Positions 52,126 to 62,346 of a stretch of 64,000 nt of DNA are shown here, piece by piece (the stretch's first letter is position 1; each line of letters begins with the position of its first letter). Made by a program: the position numbers and the translations under genes. The notes under the pieces are model-generated. The model made no database searches and was not told the origin of the DNA. It saw nothing but the letters and a program-made list of their open reading frames with translations. Origin of the DNA: Bathynomus jamesi (Eukaryota; Arthropoda; Malacostraca; Isopoda; Cirolanidae); NCBI GenBank assembly GCA_023014485.1, contig JAJOZX010001734.1, forward strand, positions 379,501 through 443,500. The letters are read 5' to 3'.

Positions 52126-55100
52126 TTAGGTCTTTGGGCAGCTGAGTAAAAATTTTCGTCCTCTCACAACAAACTTATTTTCTTTCAGGGTTAAGGATGT
52201 TCCCACTCTAGCCTTTAATTTGGGAACGCTACACAGTCTTCCCTTTCTACTTTCTACCGATGTTTGGGGAGTTACAGGGTTCAGAGTAAGAAAAAGGACT
52301 AGTTTTACCATTATTTTCCAAGTGTAAATAGTGGTGTATCTCTCTCTCCTCATTTCCAGTGAATATAGGTTTAATTCCCGTAACCTTTCCCAGCAGTTTA
52401 GTTCTTTGCACTCTTTGATCTTGGCTGTGAAGCTTCTCTGAATCCCTTCTAGTTGTCTAATGTCTTCTTTTTTATATGGGCATTTTAGGACCGAGCAGTA
52501 TTCCAATTTGGGTATGATCAGTGTTTTCAGTAGGGGAATCATTATACAGGGTGTCCCGTAAGTCTGGACCCATAGGGATTTATAATATAGCACGCATTGT
52601 GGAGGCGTGTCAAGAAATTTCTGCGACTGTGATTCAGAAAGTGCTGTCGCAGTGGAGATTGCCTCTTCAACTATGTGTGCGACACAACGGCGGACACTTT
52701 GAACAGATTATGTAATAAATTTTTGGACTATTTTGTAATTTTATTATTTTTCCCTATGGGTCCAGACTTACGGGACACCCTGTATTCCTATCCCTTCGTT
52801 TAAAGGTTCTCAATATCTGTCCCGTTATTCTCTTTGCTCTGTTTACTGCTATCTTATTTTGTGTTTCAAATTTCGCATCATCTGTCATTAAAACCCCTAA
52901 ATCTTTTGCTTTAGAATTTCTTTAAATTTTCTGTCGATCTGGGATATAATATTCCATAAATTTTAGGTCCTCTCTTTTTCCGTACCGTAACATCTGAAAT
53001 TTCTCACGGTTAAACTTCATATTGTTGTCTTCCGTCCACTTGTAGATTCTGTTTATGTCTCTTGGTAGAGATCCTCTATCTTCTGGGTTTCTGATTTTTC
53101 TACTGATCTTTGTGTCATCGGCAAAGGATGTTACTGTGCTGTCACTTTTGACGTCCTATCTATGAAAGTTAGCATGATTATGAAGAGTAGTGGAGGTAAT
53201 ATTGTTCCTTGTGATACTGAGCTGAGGACCTCTAATTCTGATGAAGATGCTCTTTCTACTGTAACGAATTGCCACCGCTCACTAAGGAAATTATATATCC
53301 GTTTTCATACTTTTCCTGTTATTCCCATATACTTCAGTTTATGTATTATGATTCCATGGTCACACTTGTCGAACGCGTTGGCAAAGTCTATGTATATTAC
53401 ATCATAGTTTTCATTACTTTCCAGTGCATCAATAATGTTGTAGTGTTCCATTAGTTGTGATAGGCTTGATCTGCCTGATCGAAACCAATGTCGGTTATCA
53501 TTTAAATTTTTCGAGTTTCCAAAAAGCCATAGATTTTCTGTCTAACTATTCTTTCAAATATTTTAGTGAGATGAGATGTAAGCGACACTGGCCTATACTT
53601 TTTAGCCTCGGATCGATCTTCCCCTTTATATATTGGGACTATGTTCGCGCTCTTCAGGATGCCCTGTATTTCTCCCGTGTCTTGTGATCGTCTCCATATC
53701 CAATATTGGGGCTCAGCGATTGCATTCTTGCAGTTTTTCATCAGTGTGGCATTCTATTTGTCCGGTCCTGCCGCTGAGTATGCTTTTAGTTTCCTATAGC
53801 TTGTATAACATCATCTGTCGTAAAGTCAAAGTCCGTTATACTTTCCACTTGTGGTTCTTCTTCAAAGAACTCGTTTCTATCGCATATCAATTTGTCAGTT
53901 TTTGGGATACTGAAAGATGATTCGTACTGAGCTCTTAATATTTCGGATACTTCTGTTAGATCATCAGATAAAGTACTGTCTTCGTTTTTCAGAGGTCCAA
54001 TAGTCGCATGGTTTTTCGACTTCCTTTTTGCAAAATTATAGAAGTATTTTGAGTTAACCTTTATCGCCTCTTTAGCGTCACCTTCTTCTTTTTCAGTATG
54101 CTTCTCGATTACTTCCTGTATGACGCAATCGATACTCTGCAGTTTATCATTTAATATTTTTTTGATGTTGTTATCTTAACAGTTGCTTAATTTTGCAGTC
54201 ACTCTTTTTCTCTTTCGGAACCTCTTTTTTCTCTCGAGCCTGCTTCTCTTTCCCCTTTGTTGTATTTTTGGGACATGTCTTTCCACAATTTCCAGCGTCT
54301 TCTCCTCTAAGATCGTTAAGGTTGTAAGCTCTTCCGTTGTCTTGGCCTCGAAGATGGCTTTCCAATCTATTACTTCCATGCTGGATGCAACATCTTCCCA
54401 GTTTATAGCTTTGGAGTGAAAATTAAAAATTTCGAATTTGCTTCTTTCTGTTGTTCGTGTTCTTTCCTTTCTTGTTGCTTTTGTGTTGGTTATTTCAATA
54501 ATGTTGTGATCAGATATTATAGTTGGGGATATTTCTACATTATTAATTAGGTTGCTGTTGCTTGTGAACTCAAATCTAGGCAGTTGTTTTTTCTTGTGTT
54601 TTGTTATTTTTTGTGTCAACATAAATTCATCAGCTAGAGCCAGTTGCATTTTTACCTGCTCCTCGCCTTCCCGTTTGCCCCCCTTGTCCTTGTGTACACA
54701 TATATTTTTTCCTATCCTTTTATATCTCATGAATGGAAAATTAAAATCACCACAGAGAAAAATATTTGGGGTTGGAGAGTGAAGATCTTTTACCCAGTTT
54801 CTTACCTCTGTAATGGAATCAGAGAATTTTGAGGTTGGCGTCTTTGGGGGTCTGTATATTACTGTACAATTAGCACCATATTTAATTTTTCAATTTTTGC
54901 TGCTACACATTCTACATAGCTGTTTGAGGTACTTATAGTCATTTCTGCCATATGCCTTTCGCGTGTGTAAACAGCACATCCTCCTTTACGTCTCACCGTT
55001 CTGTCGGCTCGGAGGATGTTATAGTTGTCAATTTGTGTTTCTGTTTTATCAATACAGAACTCAGTGTTCACAGTTCTCCTGGCAGTCCTTTAGATGGATT

Positions 55101-55258
55101 TCCGTGAGGCATGCAAAGTCTGCTCCGGTTTCTTGCATGAGTCGTTTCAGGTATAAAACTTTGTCCGGGGAATGATTTAATTTAAGGCCCTGAATGTTGG
55201 CTAGGATTATTTTTATTTTTTCTCTATCATTTTCACATACATTCGATTCGTTTTCCAA
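52126..55258 (-). pseudogene. LINE A ORF2, copy 2
   Basis: Endonuclease in 55258-54859 (ILANIQGL, LTEIHLKDC, GGCAVYTRERH). 54730-54176 has ISDHNIIEI and a Lys-rich linker. RT fragments: 53741-53502 (IVPIYKGEDRSEAKKYRPVS), about 53230-53100 (TSFADDTKI-like), and 52593-52126 beyond the MITE (IPKLEYCSVLKCPYKKEDIR, FTAKIKECKELNCWERLREL, YTTIYTWKI). The last two blocks are those missing from copy 1. Many frameshifts. Confidence 0.85.
52547..52782. mobile_element. Mariner-derived MITE with 30-bp inverted ends
   Basis: CAGGGTGTCCCGTAAGTCTG and its complement, TA on both sides, 236 bp. The interior still reads the extreme C-terminus of an IS630-type transposase (CVRHNGGHFEQIM), so it arose by internal deletion. 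Confidence 0.9.
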
Positions 55259-55285
55259 TAGTGGTGCCGATTTCGTTGTCTTGTG

Positions 55286-55288
<3 letters not shown>

Positions 55289-55338
<50 letters not shown>
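55289..55338. repeat. (TA)n microsatellite
   Basis: TA run between LINE A copy 2 and the palindrome. Confidence 0.95.
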
Positions 55339-55342
<4 letters not shown>

Positions 55343-56017
55343 AGACGGACCAACACAACAGCAAACATTTTCGTTTATTTTTTATACTTCAGACGTTTCG
55401 ACAAATCTTTTGTCATCATCAGTGAATTATAAGTCTTAAAACCTTAAAACAAAAATGAGAATAATGAAAATTACATCAATGCAAAAGAAAATTAAAATCA
55501 TTAAAATTACATCAATACAAAAGAAAATTAAATTCATTAAAATTAAATTAAATTAAAATTACCTCAACCGGTAAATACACAATGTTTACGTCAACCTACC
55601 ATATGTTTACCTCAACCTACACAATGTTTACGTCAACCGTTTACCATAGGTTGACGTAAACATTGTGTATTTACCAGATGAGGTAATTTTAATTTAATTT
55701 AATTTTAATGATTTTAATTTTCTTTTGTATTGATGTAATTTTAATGATTTTAATTTTCTTTTGTATTCATGTAATTTTAATGATTTTAATTTTCTTTTGT
55801 ATTGATGTAATTTTAATTATTTTAATCTTCTTTTGTATTAATGTAATTTTAATGATTTTAATTTTCTTTTGTATTGATGTAATTTTCATTATTCTCATTT
55901 TTGTTTTAAGGTTTTAAGACTTATAATTCACTGATGATGACAAAAGATTTGTCGAAATGTCTGAAGTATAAAAAATAAACGAAAATGTTTGCTGTTGTGT
56001 TGGTCCTTCTTTTCATC
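55339..56017. repeat. Inverted pair of PLE termini
   Basis: ATGAAAAGACGGACCAACAC at the left is mirrored at 55998-56017. Both arms carry a block CTGATGA...TTTGTCGAAA and then several TTTTAATGATTTTAATTTTC units. The arms meet near 55640 in an inverted CAATGTTTACGTCAACC repeat. Arms are about 300 bp. The right arm has two extra TTTTAATGATTTTAATTTTC units. Confidence 0.85.
55396..55422 (-). ncRNA. Hammerhead-ribozyme-like core, PLE terminus
   Basis: The complement reads CTGATGA, T, GACAAA-AGA-TTTGTC, GAAAC: the canonical CUGAUGA / stem II / GAAA arrangement with a 6-bp stem. A second copy is at 55931-55957 (plus strand), ending GAAAT. Stems I and III were not verified. Confidence 0.5.
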
Positions 56018-56476
56018 TGTAAGCTCCGTTTCACTAAGGAGAAGTCAATAGCTTTGATATATATATATATTTTTTTTCTTTTGGGGGGGAGGGGACTGTT
56101 GCATAACTCGCCCTCTTTTGAGGGTTGGGGTGGTTAAAAACACTCTCATCATGTATGCAATGTTGCATGCATTTGCACTGCACTCGACATTTTTGCCATC
56201 ATGCTGCTCTAGTTAACCCTTCTCTAACTATTATTGGTTTCCACAATATTTGTAAAGAAGTATGCAGATGGAGTTTTTCCTTTATAATAGTTCCAAATTG
56301 AAATAGTATTCATGTGTTCCTTCAGATTATTATCCAAAGCAATAAAATGGTTACCATATCTATTTTTTTACTAAAAATATTCAGGCAAGAAAGCATGAAG
56401 AGGATGAGAGATATGAGAAATAAATAACAGGAATGATGGCAGTGTGAGAAATGATGACCAGCTATCTAAAATAAAT
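56018..56476. other. Unassigned interval
   Basis: A (TA)n and poly-T/G-rich patch near 56058-56090, otherwise no coding or repeat structure recognised. Confidence 0.5.
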
Positions 56477-58333
56477 TATATAGCATACCTAATTTTAGCG
56501 TGCAGTGATAACCAATTTGTGCAGTAATAATTTCAATTTGTGCAGTGATAAATTGAAACTCTGTGCAGTGATAAATTAGTTTCTATCGTATGGCCCAAAA
56601 AAAAGCCTTGAGATTTGAACATCAATAACTTCAAAAATATGCAGTTCACACTCCCAAAATTTACAAACTTTTACCTCAATCTGATAAGCCATCATAAAAA
56701 TTTCATACCTCTACATAAAATACTTTTTCCACAGCTGAGGGAACAATGAGGTATGGTGAAAAAATGAATATCATAAACTGAAAAAATTATTATTCACATC
56801 TTATCAACAAATATGAACAATATGTCCGCCGTCCTGCTTACAAACTAATCTTAACCTTTTCTTCCACGACATGATACATTTTCTGATTTCTGCTAATGTT
56901 ATTTTGTCCCAACATTCGAGTATTTTTTTCTTTAATTGCATTTCTGTAAACTTTTCTGTTTGGCCTTCATAAATCTCCTCTGCTAGAGTGTTCCATATGC
57001 AATGATATATGGGATTGCAATCAGGTGATTGCGGTGGCCAGTCGTTTTTTCCAATGAAGTTGATTACATTTTGTTGTAGATAATCCTGTGTGAACTTGCT
57101 AGTATGAGCTGTATCAACATCTTGTTGGAGTATGAAATCGTTTCCATAATACAGACGCCGACAATCAGGCAAAAGATTCTCCTCTAAGAGATTTACATAG
57201 GTTTCTGAATTAATTTTTTTTTTCTGAAATGAAAAGAATTTTCGTCTTTCCATTCCACGATACACCTGCTAATACCATGAGTTTTTTGGAAAACCGACTT
57301 GTCTGGTGGTAAAGTCTCGATGGAGGAATGTCTTTCTTACGCCGACCATAAACAACATCGTTCCAGGAGTTTCGAGCAATCTCGATGGTACAATCTTTTT
57401 CATCTGTAAAAACTATTTTTTTAACATCATTGGACGAAAATCTATCAAGCAGTTTTCTACAACGAATTTTTATTTGAACTCTTACAGTGTTGTCACGTCT
57501 TGAAACACGGATCGTTTTAAATGCTTTAAGTCCAACCGTTCTCTGCATTCATTGTATGGAACTTCGACTGATACATAAATTTCTTGCAATTTTCTTCTGA
57601 GAGCAGTGTGACCCAGGTCGATCCACTTGAGGTAGGCTCATCATTTCGATCATTGTTATTTTGTATTGAGTGTAAACTGTTTTAGGCCGACTATTTCCAC
57701 GCTTCCGTGCCGTCGAACCGGTTGCTTAAGTTTTTGAATTATTCTATTCACAGACGTAACATTACAAGTTATTCCTGGAAATTCCCTCAAAATTCTTGCC
57801 CCAGTCCATCTTTTTTCCAAGAAACACTTTTCAATCACCGCTTTTTCACCGTTAGTTAGAACCATAATTTGAAGGGCAAGTTTAAAAAACAGTATTTAAG
57901 ATGGGCGTAGCCTATATCATCTGACGTTTTTCAGAGACTAACAGATTATCCATAGGCTAAGGAAACTACTACAAGTCTTAGAATGGTTGCCAGGTACAGC
58001 TATACACATTTAGGATTTATGATATTCGTTTTTTCACCATACCTCATTGTTCCCTCAGTTGTGGAAAAAGTATTTGATGTAGAGGTCTAAAATTTTTATG
58101 ATGGCTTATCAATAGATTGTGGTAAAAGTTTTTTAAATTTTGAAAGTGTGAACTGCATATGTTTGAAGTTATTGATGTTCTAATCTCAAGGCGTTTGTTT
58201 TGGGCCACCCGATATATCCGATATAGAACCTAATTTATCATTGCACAAATTTTCAGTTTATCACTGCACAAATTGAAATTATTACTGCACAAATTGGTTA
58301 TCACTGCACACTAAAATTAGGTATGCTATATAG
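56477..58333 (-). mobile_element. Mariner-type element with about 310-bp inverted repeats
   Basis: Arms 56477-56785 and 58020-58333 start TATATAGCATACCTAATTTT. Each holds about four GTGCAGTGATAA units, then TATGGCCCAAAA(C/A)AAA and 180 bp more. The internal TATGGCCCAAAA might be the original mariner terminus, with the outer part added later. Confidence 0.75.
56804..57865 (-). pseudogene. Mariner-type transposase (DD37D-like) with mutated third catalytic residue
   Basis: The frame 57865-57656 is the HTH (VIEKCFLEKRWTGARIL, VNRIIQKLKQPVRRHGS). 57548-57210 follows: SRRDNTVRVQIKIRCRKLL and IVFTDEKDCTIE (first Asp). 57265-56804: FILQQDVDTAHTS (second Asp) and WPPQSPDCNPIYHCIWNTL. Relatives have N-P-L-D-Y at the last block; here Tyr replaces the third Asp, 37 residues after the second. 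Two frameshifts. Confidence 0.85.
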
Positions 58334-59124
58334 TGTTAACTGCACAATAGCAAAAAGCAGAAGTAAAGATATGGTAAATGCTATGCACAATGAATAATAC
58401 TGGTTCTAGTCCAGTCTTCTCATGTATTTTAAGAGCTGTAGGCATGGACATATCAAAACATAAAGGTATGAATTTCATACCATATAAAATTGCAACTACC
58501 GTATGGGAGTTCTTAATATTTGAGAGAGTATATCATATTATAGGAAAACAATATACAAAGACATATTCCTTACATGAACGTAGGTTAGTTATTGTTAAGT
58601 TTATTCAGTGATAAGAGCGAAGACACCCAATCAATTATGAATCATTGTGGGATTTTGAAATCTTCCATATATTTTCCATAGATTTTCACGAAACTACTTT
58701 CTCTCCTGCAATTTGCATAATCATTTTTTAACATAATTGATACACAAAGGGAATAAAAGCTAACTTTTTTCAGCATTAATTAATATGAAAACTTTTATTT
58801 GCTTTTCACGATGTCAGTTTGAATTTCTCAAAGATGAGAGAAATTAGGAGCTCAAAATCAAACGACATTTATCAGCTGTGTCTTTTCGAATTAAGATACA
58901 AGTGACAATTTTAAGTTAATTTTTTTAGACAAGCTTGAGATTCCCAAGTCTTTTTATCCAATAAATATTGTAAGAGGATCTATAATACACACTGAACTAA
59001 GGGTTAAACGTTAATGTCAAAGAAGAGAGTTTTAGTTTACTTTTAATTTAGGTGTCCTCTTCTCTTTTATCACACACACACACACAAATATATAATATAT
59101 ATATATATATATATTATATATATA
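58334..59124. other. Unassigned interval
   Basis: AT-rich. A 77-codon plus-strand frame (58378-58611) has no recognisable motif and average AT-rich codon use, so I do not call it a gene. A (CA)n/(TA)n tract lies at 59070-59124. Confidence 0.5.
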
Positions 59125-59690
59125 CAGGGTGTTTATAAAGTCCCTGTCTATTTCAGTGAAAATGTAGCAAAAAGGGTAAAATTCAATAAAAATATAATAG
59201 AAGGCATACATTTAATGAATACTTAAGCATATAATTCTGAATGAGCACCATCAGTATCTCTACAGAGTTCGAATTTGTCAGCAGCATTGTGGAACACGTT
59301 TTGGAGCGTGACACGGATTATTTCTGTAACTGCTGTTGCGATACGAGCACGTAAATGTCCCAGCTTCATTCAGATGGCATTTTAAACACCGTCATCTTTC
59401 GACAAGATGGGCTTTATCAAATCAAACGTCTATCTAACGAGGGTTACAGATCTGCAAGATTTTCGTGCTCGTTTCGTAACAGCAGTTACAAAAATAACCC
59501 GTGTCATGCTCCAAAATGTGTTCCGCAATGCTGCTGACAGATTCGAACTCTATAGAGATACTGATGTTGCTCATGCAGAATTATAGGCTTAAGTATTCAT
59601 TAAATGTATGTCTTCTATTATATTGTTATTGAATTTTACCCTTTTTGCTACGTTTTCACTGAAATAGACAGGGACTTTATAAACACCCTG
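59125..59690 (+). mobile_element. Foldback mariner: inverted duplicate of transposase 3' end
   Basis: CAGGGTGTTTATAAAGTCCC / GGGACTTTATAAACACCCTG with TA flanks, 566 bp. Both arms read the transposase C-terminus (on the plus strand MLQNVFRNAADRFELYRDT after an unalignable centre), so the element is an inverted duplication of one end. Confidence 0.85.
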
Positions 59691-59817
59691 TATATAGATA
59701 GATGGATAGATAGATATACACCTTGGTTAAACTTTGGGTTTGCTTCCGCCCGAATTGTTCATTCTGACGAAGGTCAAGCTTGTTGCTCCAACTTAAGCCT
59801 ATAGCTTAACATGGAAT

Positions 59818-59882
59818 CCAGACCACGACCTCCCGATCAGCAGCCCAGCGTCTTAACCACTAGGCTACCCAGGCTACTCATT
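59818..59882 (-). mobile_element. tRNA-like SINE fragment
   Basis: The complement carries TAGCCTAGTGGTTAAGAC (A box) and, 35 bp on, GTGGTCTGGATTCC (weak B box). Confidence 0.5.
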
Positions 59883-59934
59883 TATCTTCCAACCGATTTT
59901 TATTCTATGGAAGGATGAACATCTAGGTTTGCTG

Positions 59935-60025
59935 CGTGTAGACTGCCGTCACCGAGACTGGGAATCGAACACGGGACTGGTAGTTTCATATCGTCAGCGA
60001 TGCTAACCATTCTATCACCGAGGCG

Positions 60026-60026
<1 letters not shown>
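59935..60026 (-). mobile_element. tRNA-derived SINE fragment
   Basis: The complement carries AGAATGGTTAGCATCGC (A box) and GTGTTCGATTCCC (B box) at tRNA spacing. The anticodon arm does not fold convincingly. Confidence 0.6.

Positions 60027-60052
<26 letters not shown>
60027..60052. repeat. (TA)n microsatellite
   Basis: TA run. Confidence 0.95.
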
Positions 60053-60056
<4 letters not shown>

Positions 60057-60349
60057 AATGTAACTATAAAACGTATTGTACATTTTAAGAAAAATTTAAG
60101 AAAGAAAGAAGGAATATTTCTATTTTGAACTGTCTTTTCCAATGTTTATATGTATTATAGAGTGTCTCCCTCTTAAACAGAAACTTAGAATAAACCTATG
60201 ACCAAGTAAATAAAATTATTAACATTGGCCGGAAAAAAAATCAACGATATACAGGGTGTACATAAAGTCAGGATCTATTTTTGTGAAGCACTTGGAAATT
60301 ATATGGAATTCAATCATAAAATGATAAAGTGGTAACATTTATTAAATAA

Positions 60350-60736
60350 TTAAGAGTAGGATTCGACGTGACGCCCATCAGTATCCCTGCACAGCTCAAA
60401 TCGTTCCGCAGCATTTCTAAACACATTCTGTAGCATTTGCGGGGTTATGTTATCTGCAGCAGTTCGTATATGTGTACGTAAGTTTTCAAGACTCGTAATC
60501 TTCGTCTGATAGACGTGCGATTTGATAAAGCCCCATGCAGAGAAATCTAACGGGGTTAAATCTGGTGATCTCGCTGGCCAAGGTCTTTTATTGCTTCCGC
60601 GTCCGATCCAGCGATTTGGAAAACATCCATTTAGATAATCCTGAACAATTTTGGCATAGTGACAAGGAGCACCATCATGTTGATAGATGACGGTACTATC
60701 CCCGTCGTCTATCAACATGATGGTGCTCCTTGTCAC
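60350..60736 (-). pseudogene. IS630/mariner-type transposase, C-terminal half (left arm)
   Basis: VIYQHDGAPCHYAKIVQDYL holds the second catalytic Asp; WPARSPDLTPLDFSAWGFIK the third. The C-terminus ends RFELCRDTDGRHVES. The first Asp and HTH are absent because the palindrome centre (about 60699) lies just upstream. The right arm encodes the same segment, interrupted. Confidence 0.85.
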
Positions 60737-60918
60737 TATGCCAAAATTGTTCAGGATTATCTAAATGGACGTTTTCCAAATCGCTGGATCGGACGCGGAA
60801 GCAACAGACCTTGTGTCGCGAGATGACCAGATTTAACCCCTTTAGATTTCTTTGCATGGGGCTTTATCGAGTCGCACGTCTATCAGACGAAGATTACGAG
60901 TCTTGAAAACTTACGTAC
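60711..60918. repeat. 208-bp direct repeat, left copy
   Basis: Identical to 62139-62346 except for one base (T against A near 60750). The mirror arm at about 60480-60690 differs from both at clearly more positions. The copies are 1,428 bp apart. Confidence 0.95.
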
Positions 60919-61019
60919 TCTACACACATGAATACTTGACTCTGCTTTCAAAGGTTTAATGTCCAACTAAGCTACGCACCCGTAATCAATACAGTTTTGC
61001 CGACATGCTAACTCTGCGA

Positions 61020-61110
61020 GGCTGCCAAAAGATTAATGGCTACATGGTAAAGAACCCTGGCTAGATGGCAAAGAACCCTGGCTACATGGTCTAAATATAG
61101 AAATCAAATT
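61020..61110. repeat. Short tandem repeat AAAGAACCCTGGCTA
   Basis: Two to three degenerate units of 23-24 bp (GGCTACATGGTAAAGAACCC / GGCTAGATGGCAAAGAACCC). Within the virus-like block, upstream of the origin. Confidence 0.7.
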
Positions 61111-61219
61111 CTTTGAACAATGACGACACTCATAAACAGGATGTAGACCGGATGTATAAAATTATCTCAAATGTATGACGTTTTCATGACGTCAGTTTCT
61201 ATTCCTGTCTAAAAGCACA

Positions 61220-61259
61220 GCACACTTGCTCCCTAGGTAATACTACGGAGCAAGTGTGC
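61220..61259 (-). other. CRESS-DNA virus replication origin stem-loop
   Basis: Perfect 13-bp stem GCACACTTGCTCC (61220-61232) / GGAGCAAGTGTGC (61247-61259) with a 14-nt loop. On the minus strand the loop contains TAGTATTAC (complement of 61237-61245), the nonanucleotide nicked by Rep in circoviruses and relatives. It lies about 60 bp past the capsid stop, on the same strand sense as the capsid gene. The position, stem length and motif together make chance unlikely. Confidence 0.85.
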
Positions 61260-61260
61260 A

Positions 61261-61300
61261 TACAGGGTAATCCAAAAAAATACAGGGTAATCCAAAAAGT
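61261..61300 (-). promoter_or_regulatory. Iteron-like tandem repeats next to the origin
   Basis: Two 20-bp units, TACAGGGTAATCCAAAAA, starting at 61261 and 61281, directly abut the stem. In complement each contains GGATTACC, echoing ATTACC of the loop. Iterons beside the stem bind Rep in known CRESS viruses. The CAGGGTnATCCAAAAA form also resembles mariner ends, so an alternative origin is possible. Confidence 0.6.
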
Positions 61301-61319
61301 TTTTTTTTTTTTTTTTTTT
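61300..61319 (-). repeat. 20-nt homopolymer, poly(A) directly after the capsid stop
   Basis: Twenty T on the plus strand. In the gene sense the stop TAA overlaps AATAAA and runs into the A tract. It could be a polyadenylation signal with slippage or a retro-copied tail. Confidence 0.85.
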
Positions 61320-62010
61320 ATTGTTTCATACCATACAGCTTAACATAAAATACAATTCGATTAACATATGTAAATGCATACTCATTTTTTTGAGATCCGT
61401 CAGGTGTATATTTACCAACATAAATATGACCTAATGGTTTAGCTAAATCATTGGTTGATATCTTAATTAAAGTATTAGGGAATTGGGCAGTTACTTGTTT
61501 ACCTAAATCACACACCTGCTTCAGTCTACGATACATTCTAAACTCCTTAAAAGGTGAGAACCACTTTGTTCTGGGATGATTCATTACTTGCTCTGCACTA
61601 TGTGAGGAATCAATATTAGGTTCAAACAAAACACAATGGGGAACAATTACATATGGAGATGGAGATATCCCTACATTAGGTCCCTCTAACCTTTCCCTAA
61701 CATCTTTCTTACGACTTAATGAATCTTCATAATTAATAACATATCCAGACATATTCATTCCGGGAATACTATGAAAAGATACACCCGTTACTTGATAATA
61801 ATTAAATTTTAAAATAGTTGATTTAGCATCCTTAGTTAAAAGATCCAAACTCAATGAATAATATCCATCTGCATTAACATCAAAAGTATTTTTAGACAAA
61901 TAAACAAATTTCATTGAAGCTGTAAATATCTTCTCCTTTGACCGCCATCTAACTTTCCTTCGAGGAACATACTTCCTTTTTCGAGGAACAAACTTCCTTC
62001 TTCGATACAT
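61318..62010 (-). CDS. Circovirus-like (CRESS-DNA virus) capsid protein, intact frame
   Basis: 230 codons from ATG at 62010. An ATG-less extension to 62052 is possible, but the Arg/Lys-rich start MYRRRKFVPRKRK fits the N-terminal nuclear-localising, DNA-binding arm of circovirus-like capsids, and the length fits too. The remainder alternates short hydrophobic strands and loops as in a single jelly-roll: ILKFNYYQVTGV, PYVIVPHCVLFEPN, WFSPFKEFRMYRRL and a last strand VNRIVFYVKLYG. No stop or shift, unlike nearly every neighbour. Stop 61318-61320 is next to the poly(A) tract and origin. No Rep frame or Walker motif is present within the block. Assignment rests on architecture and on the adjacent origin. 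Confidence 0.75.
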   Translation of the reverse strand: MYRRRKFVPRKRKYVPRRKVRWRSKEKIFTASMKFVYLSKNTFDVNADGYYSLSLDLLTKDAKSTILKFNYYQVTGVSFHSIPGMNMSGYVINYEDSLSRKKDVRERLEGPNVGISPSPYVIVPHCVLFEPNIDSSHSAEQVMNHPRTKWFSPFKEFRMYRRLKQVCDLGKQVTAQFPNTLIKISTNDLAKPLGHIYVGKYTPDGSQKNEYAFTYVNRIVFYVKLYGMKQ

Positions 62011-62138
62011 CTTGACAAGTAAATAATACACGTCACTCCGATGCAATTCCAATGAAGAGAATGAAGTTTAAACAATTTATGGATCTATTTATAGATTCTC
62101 ATTACGTCATGTTATGACAAGAATCCTATCCCCTTAGA

Positions 62139-62346
62139 ATCAACATGATGGTGCTCCTTGTCACTATGCCAAAATTGATCAGGATTATCTAAATGGACGT
62201 TTTCCAAATCGCTGGATCGGACGCGGAAGCAACAGACCTTGTGTCGCGAGATGACCAGATTTAACCCCTTTAGATTTCTTTGCATGGGGCTTTATCGAGT
62301 CGCACGTCTATCAGACGAAGATTACGAGTCTTGAAAACTTACGTAC
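62139..62346. repeat. 208-bp direct repeat, right copy
   Basis: Copy of 60711-60918, continuous at its right end with the rest of the mariner arm (ACGTATACGAACTGCTGC). Confidence 0.95.

Larger units (their letters stand above)
52005..55285 (-). mobile_element. LINE family A, copy 2
   Basis: About 85-90% similar to copy 1 by eye, but extends past the point where copy 1 is cut. Bounded on the 5' side by a long (TA)n tract, as copy 1 is. A 236-bp mariner MITE sits in the RT thumb. Confidence 0.85.

Noticed and set aside
58378..58611. 77-codon frame as a host gene
   Set aside because: No motif, no splice context, and such lengths are expected by chance here.
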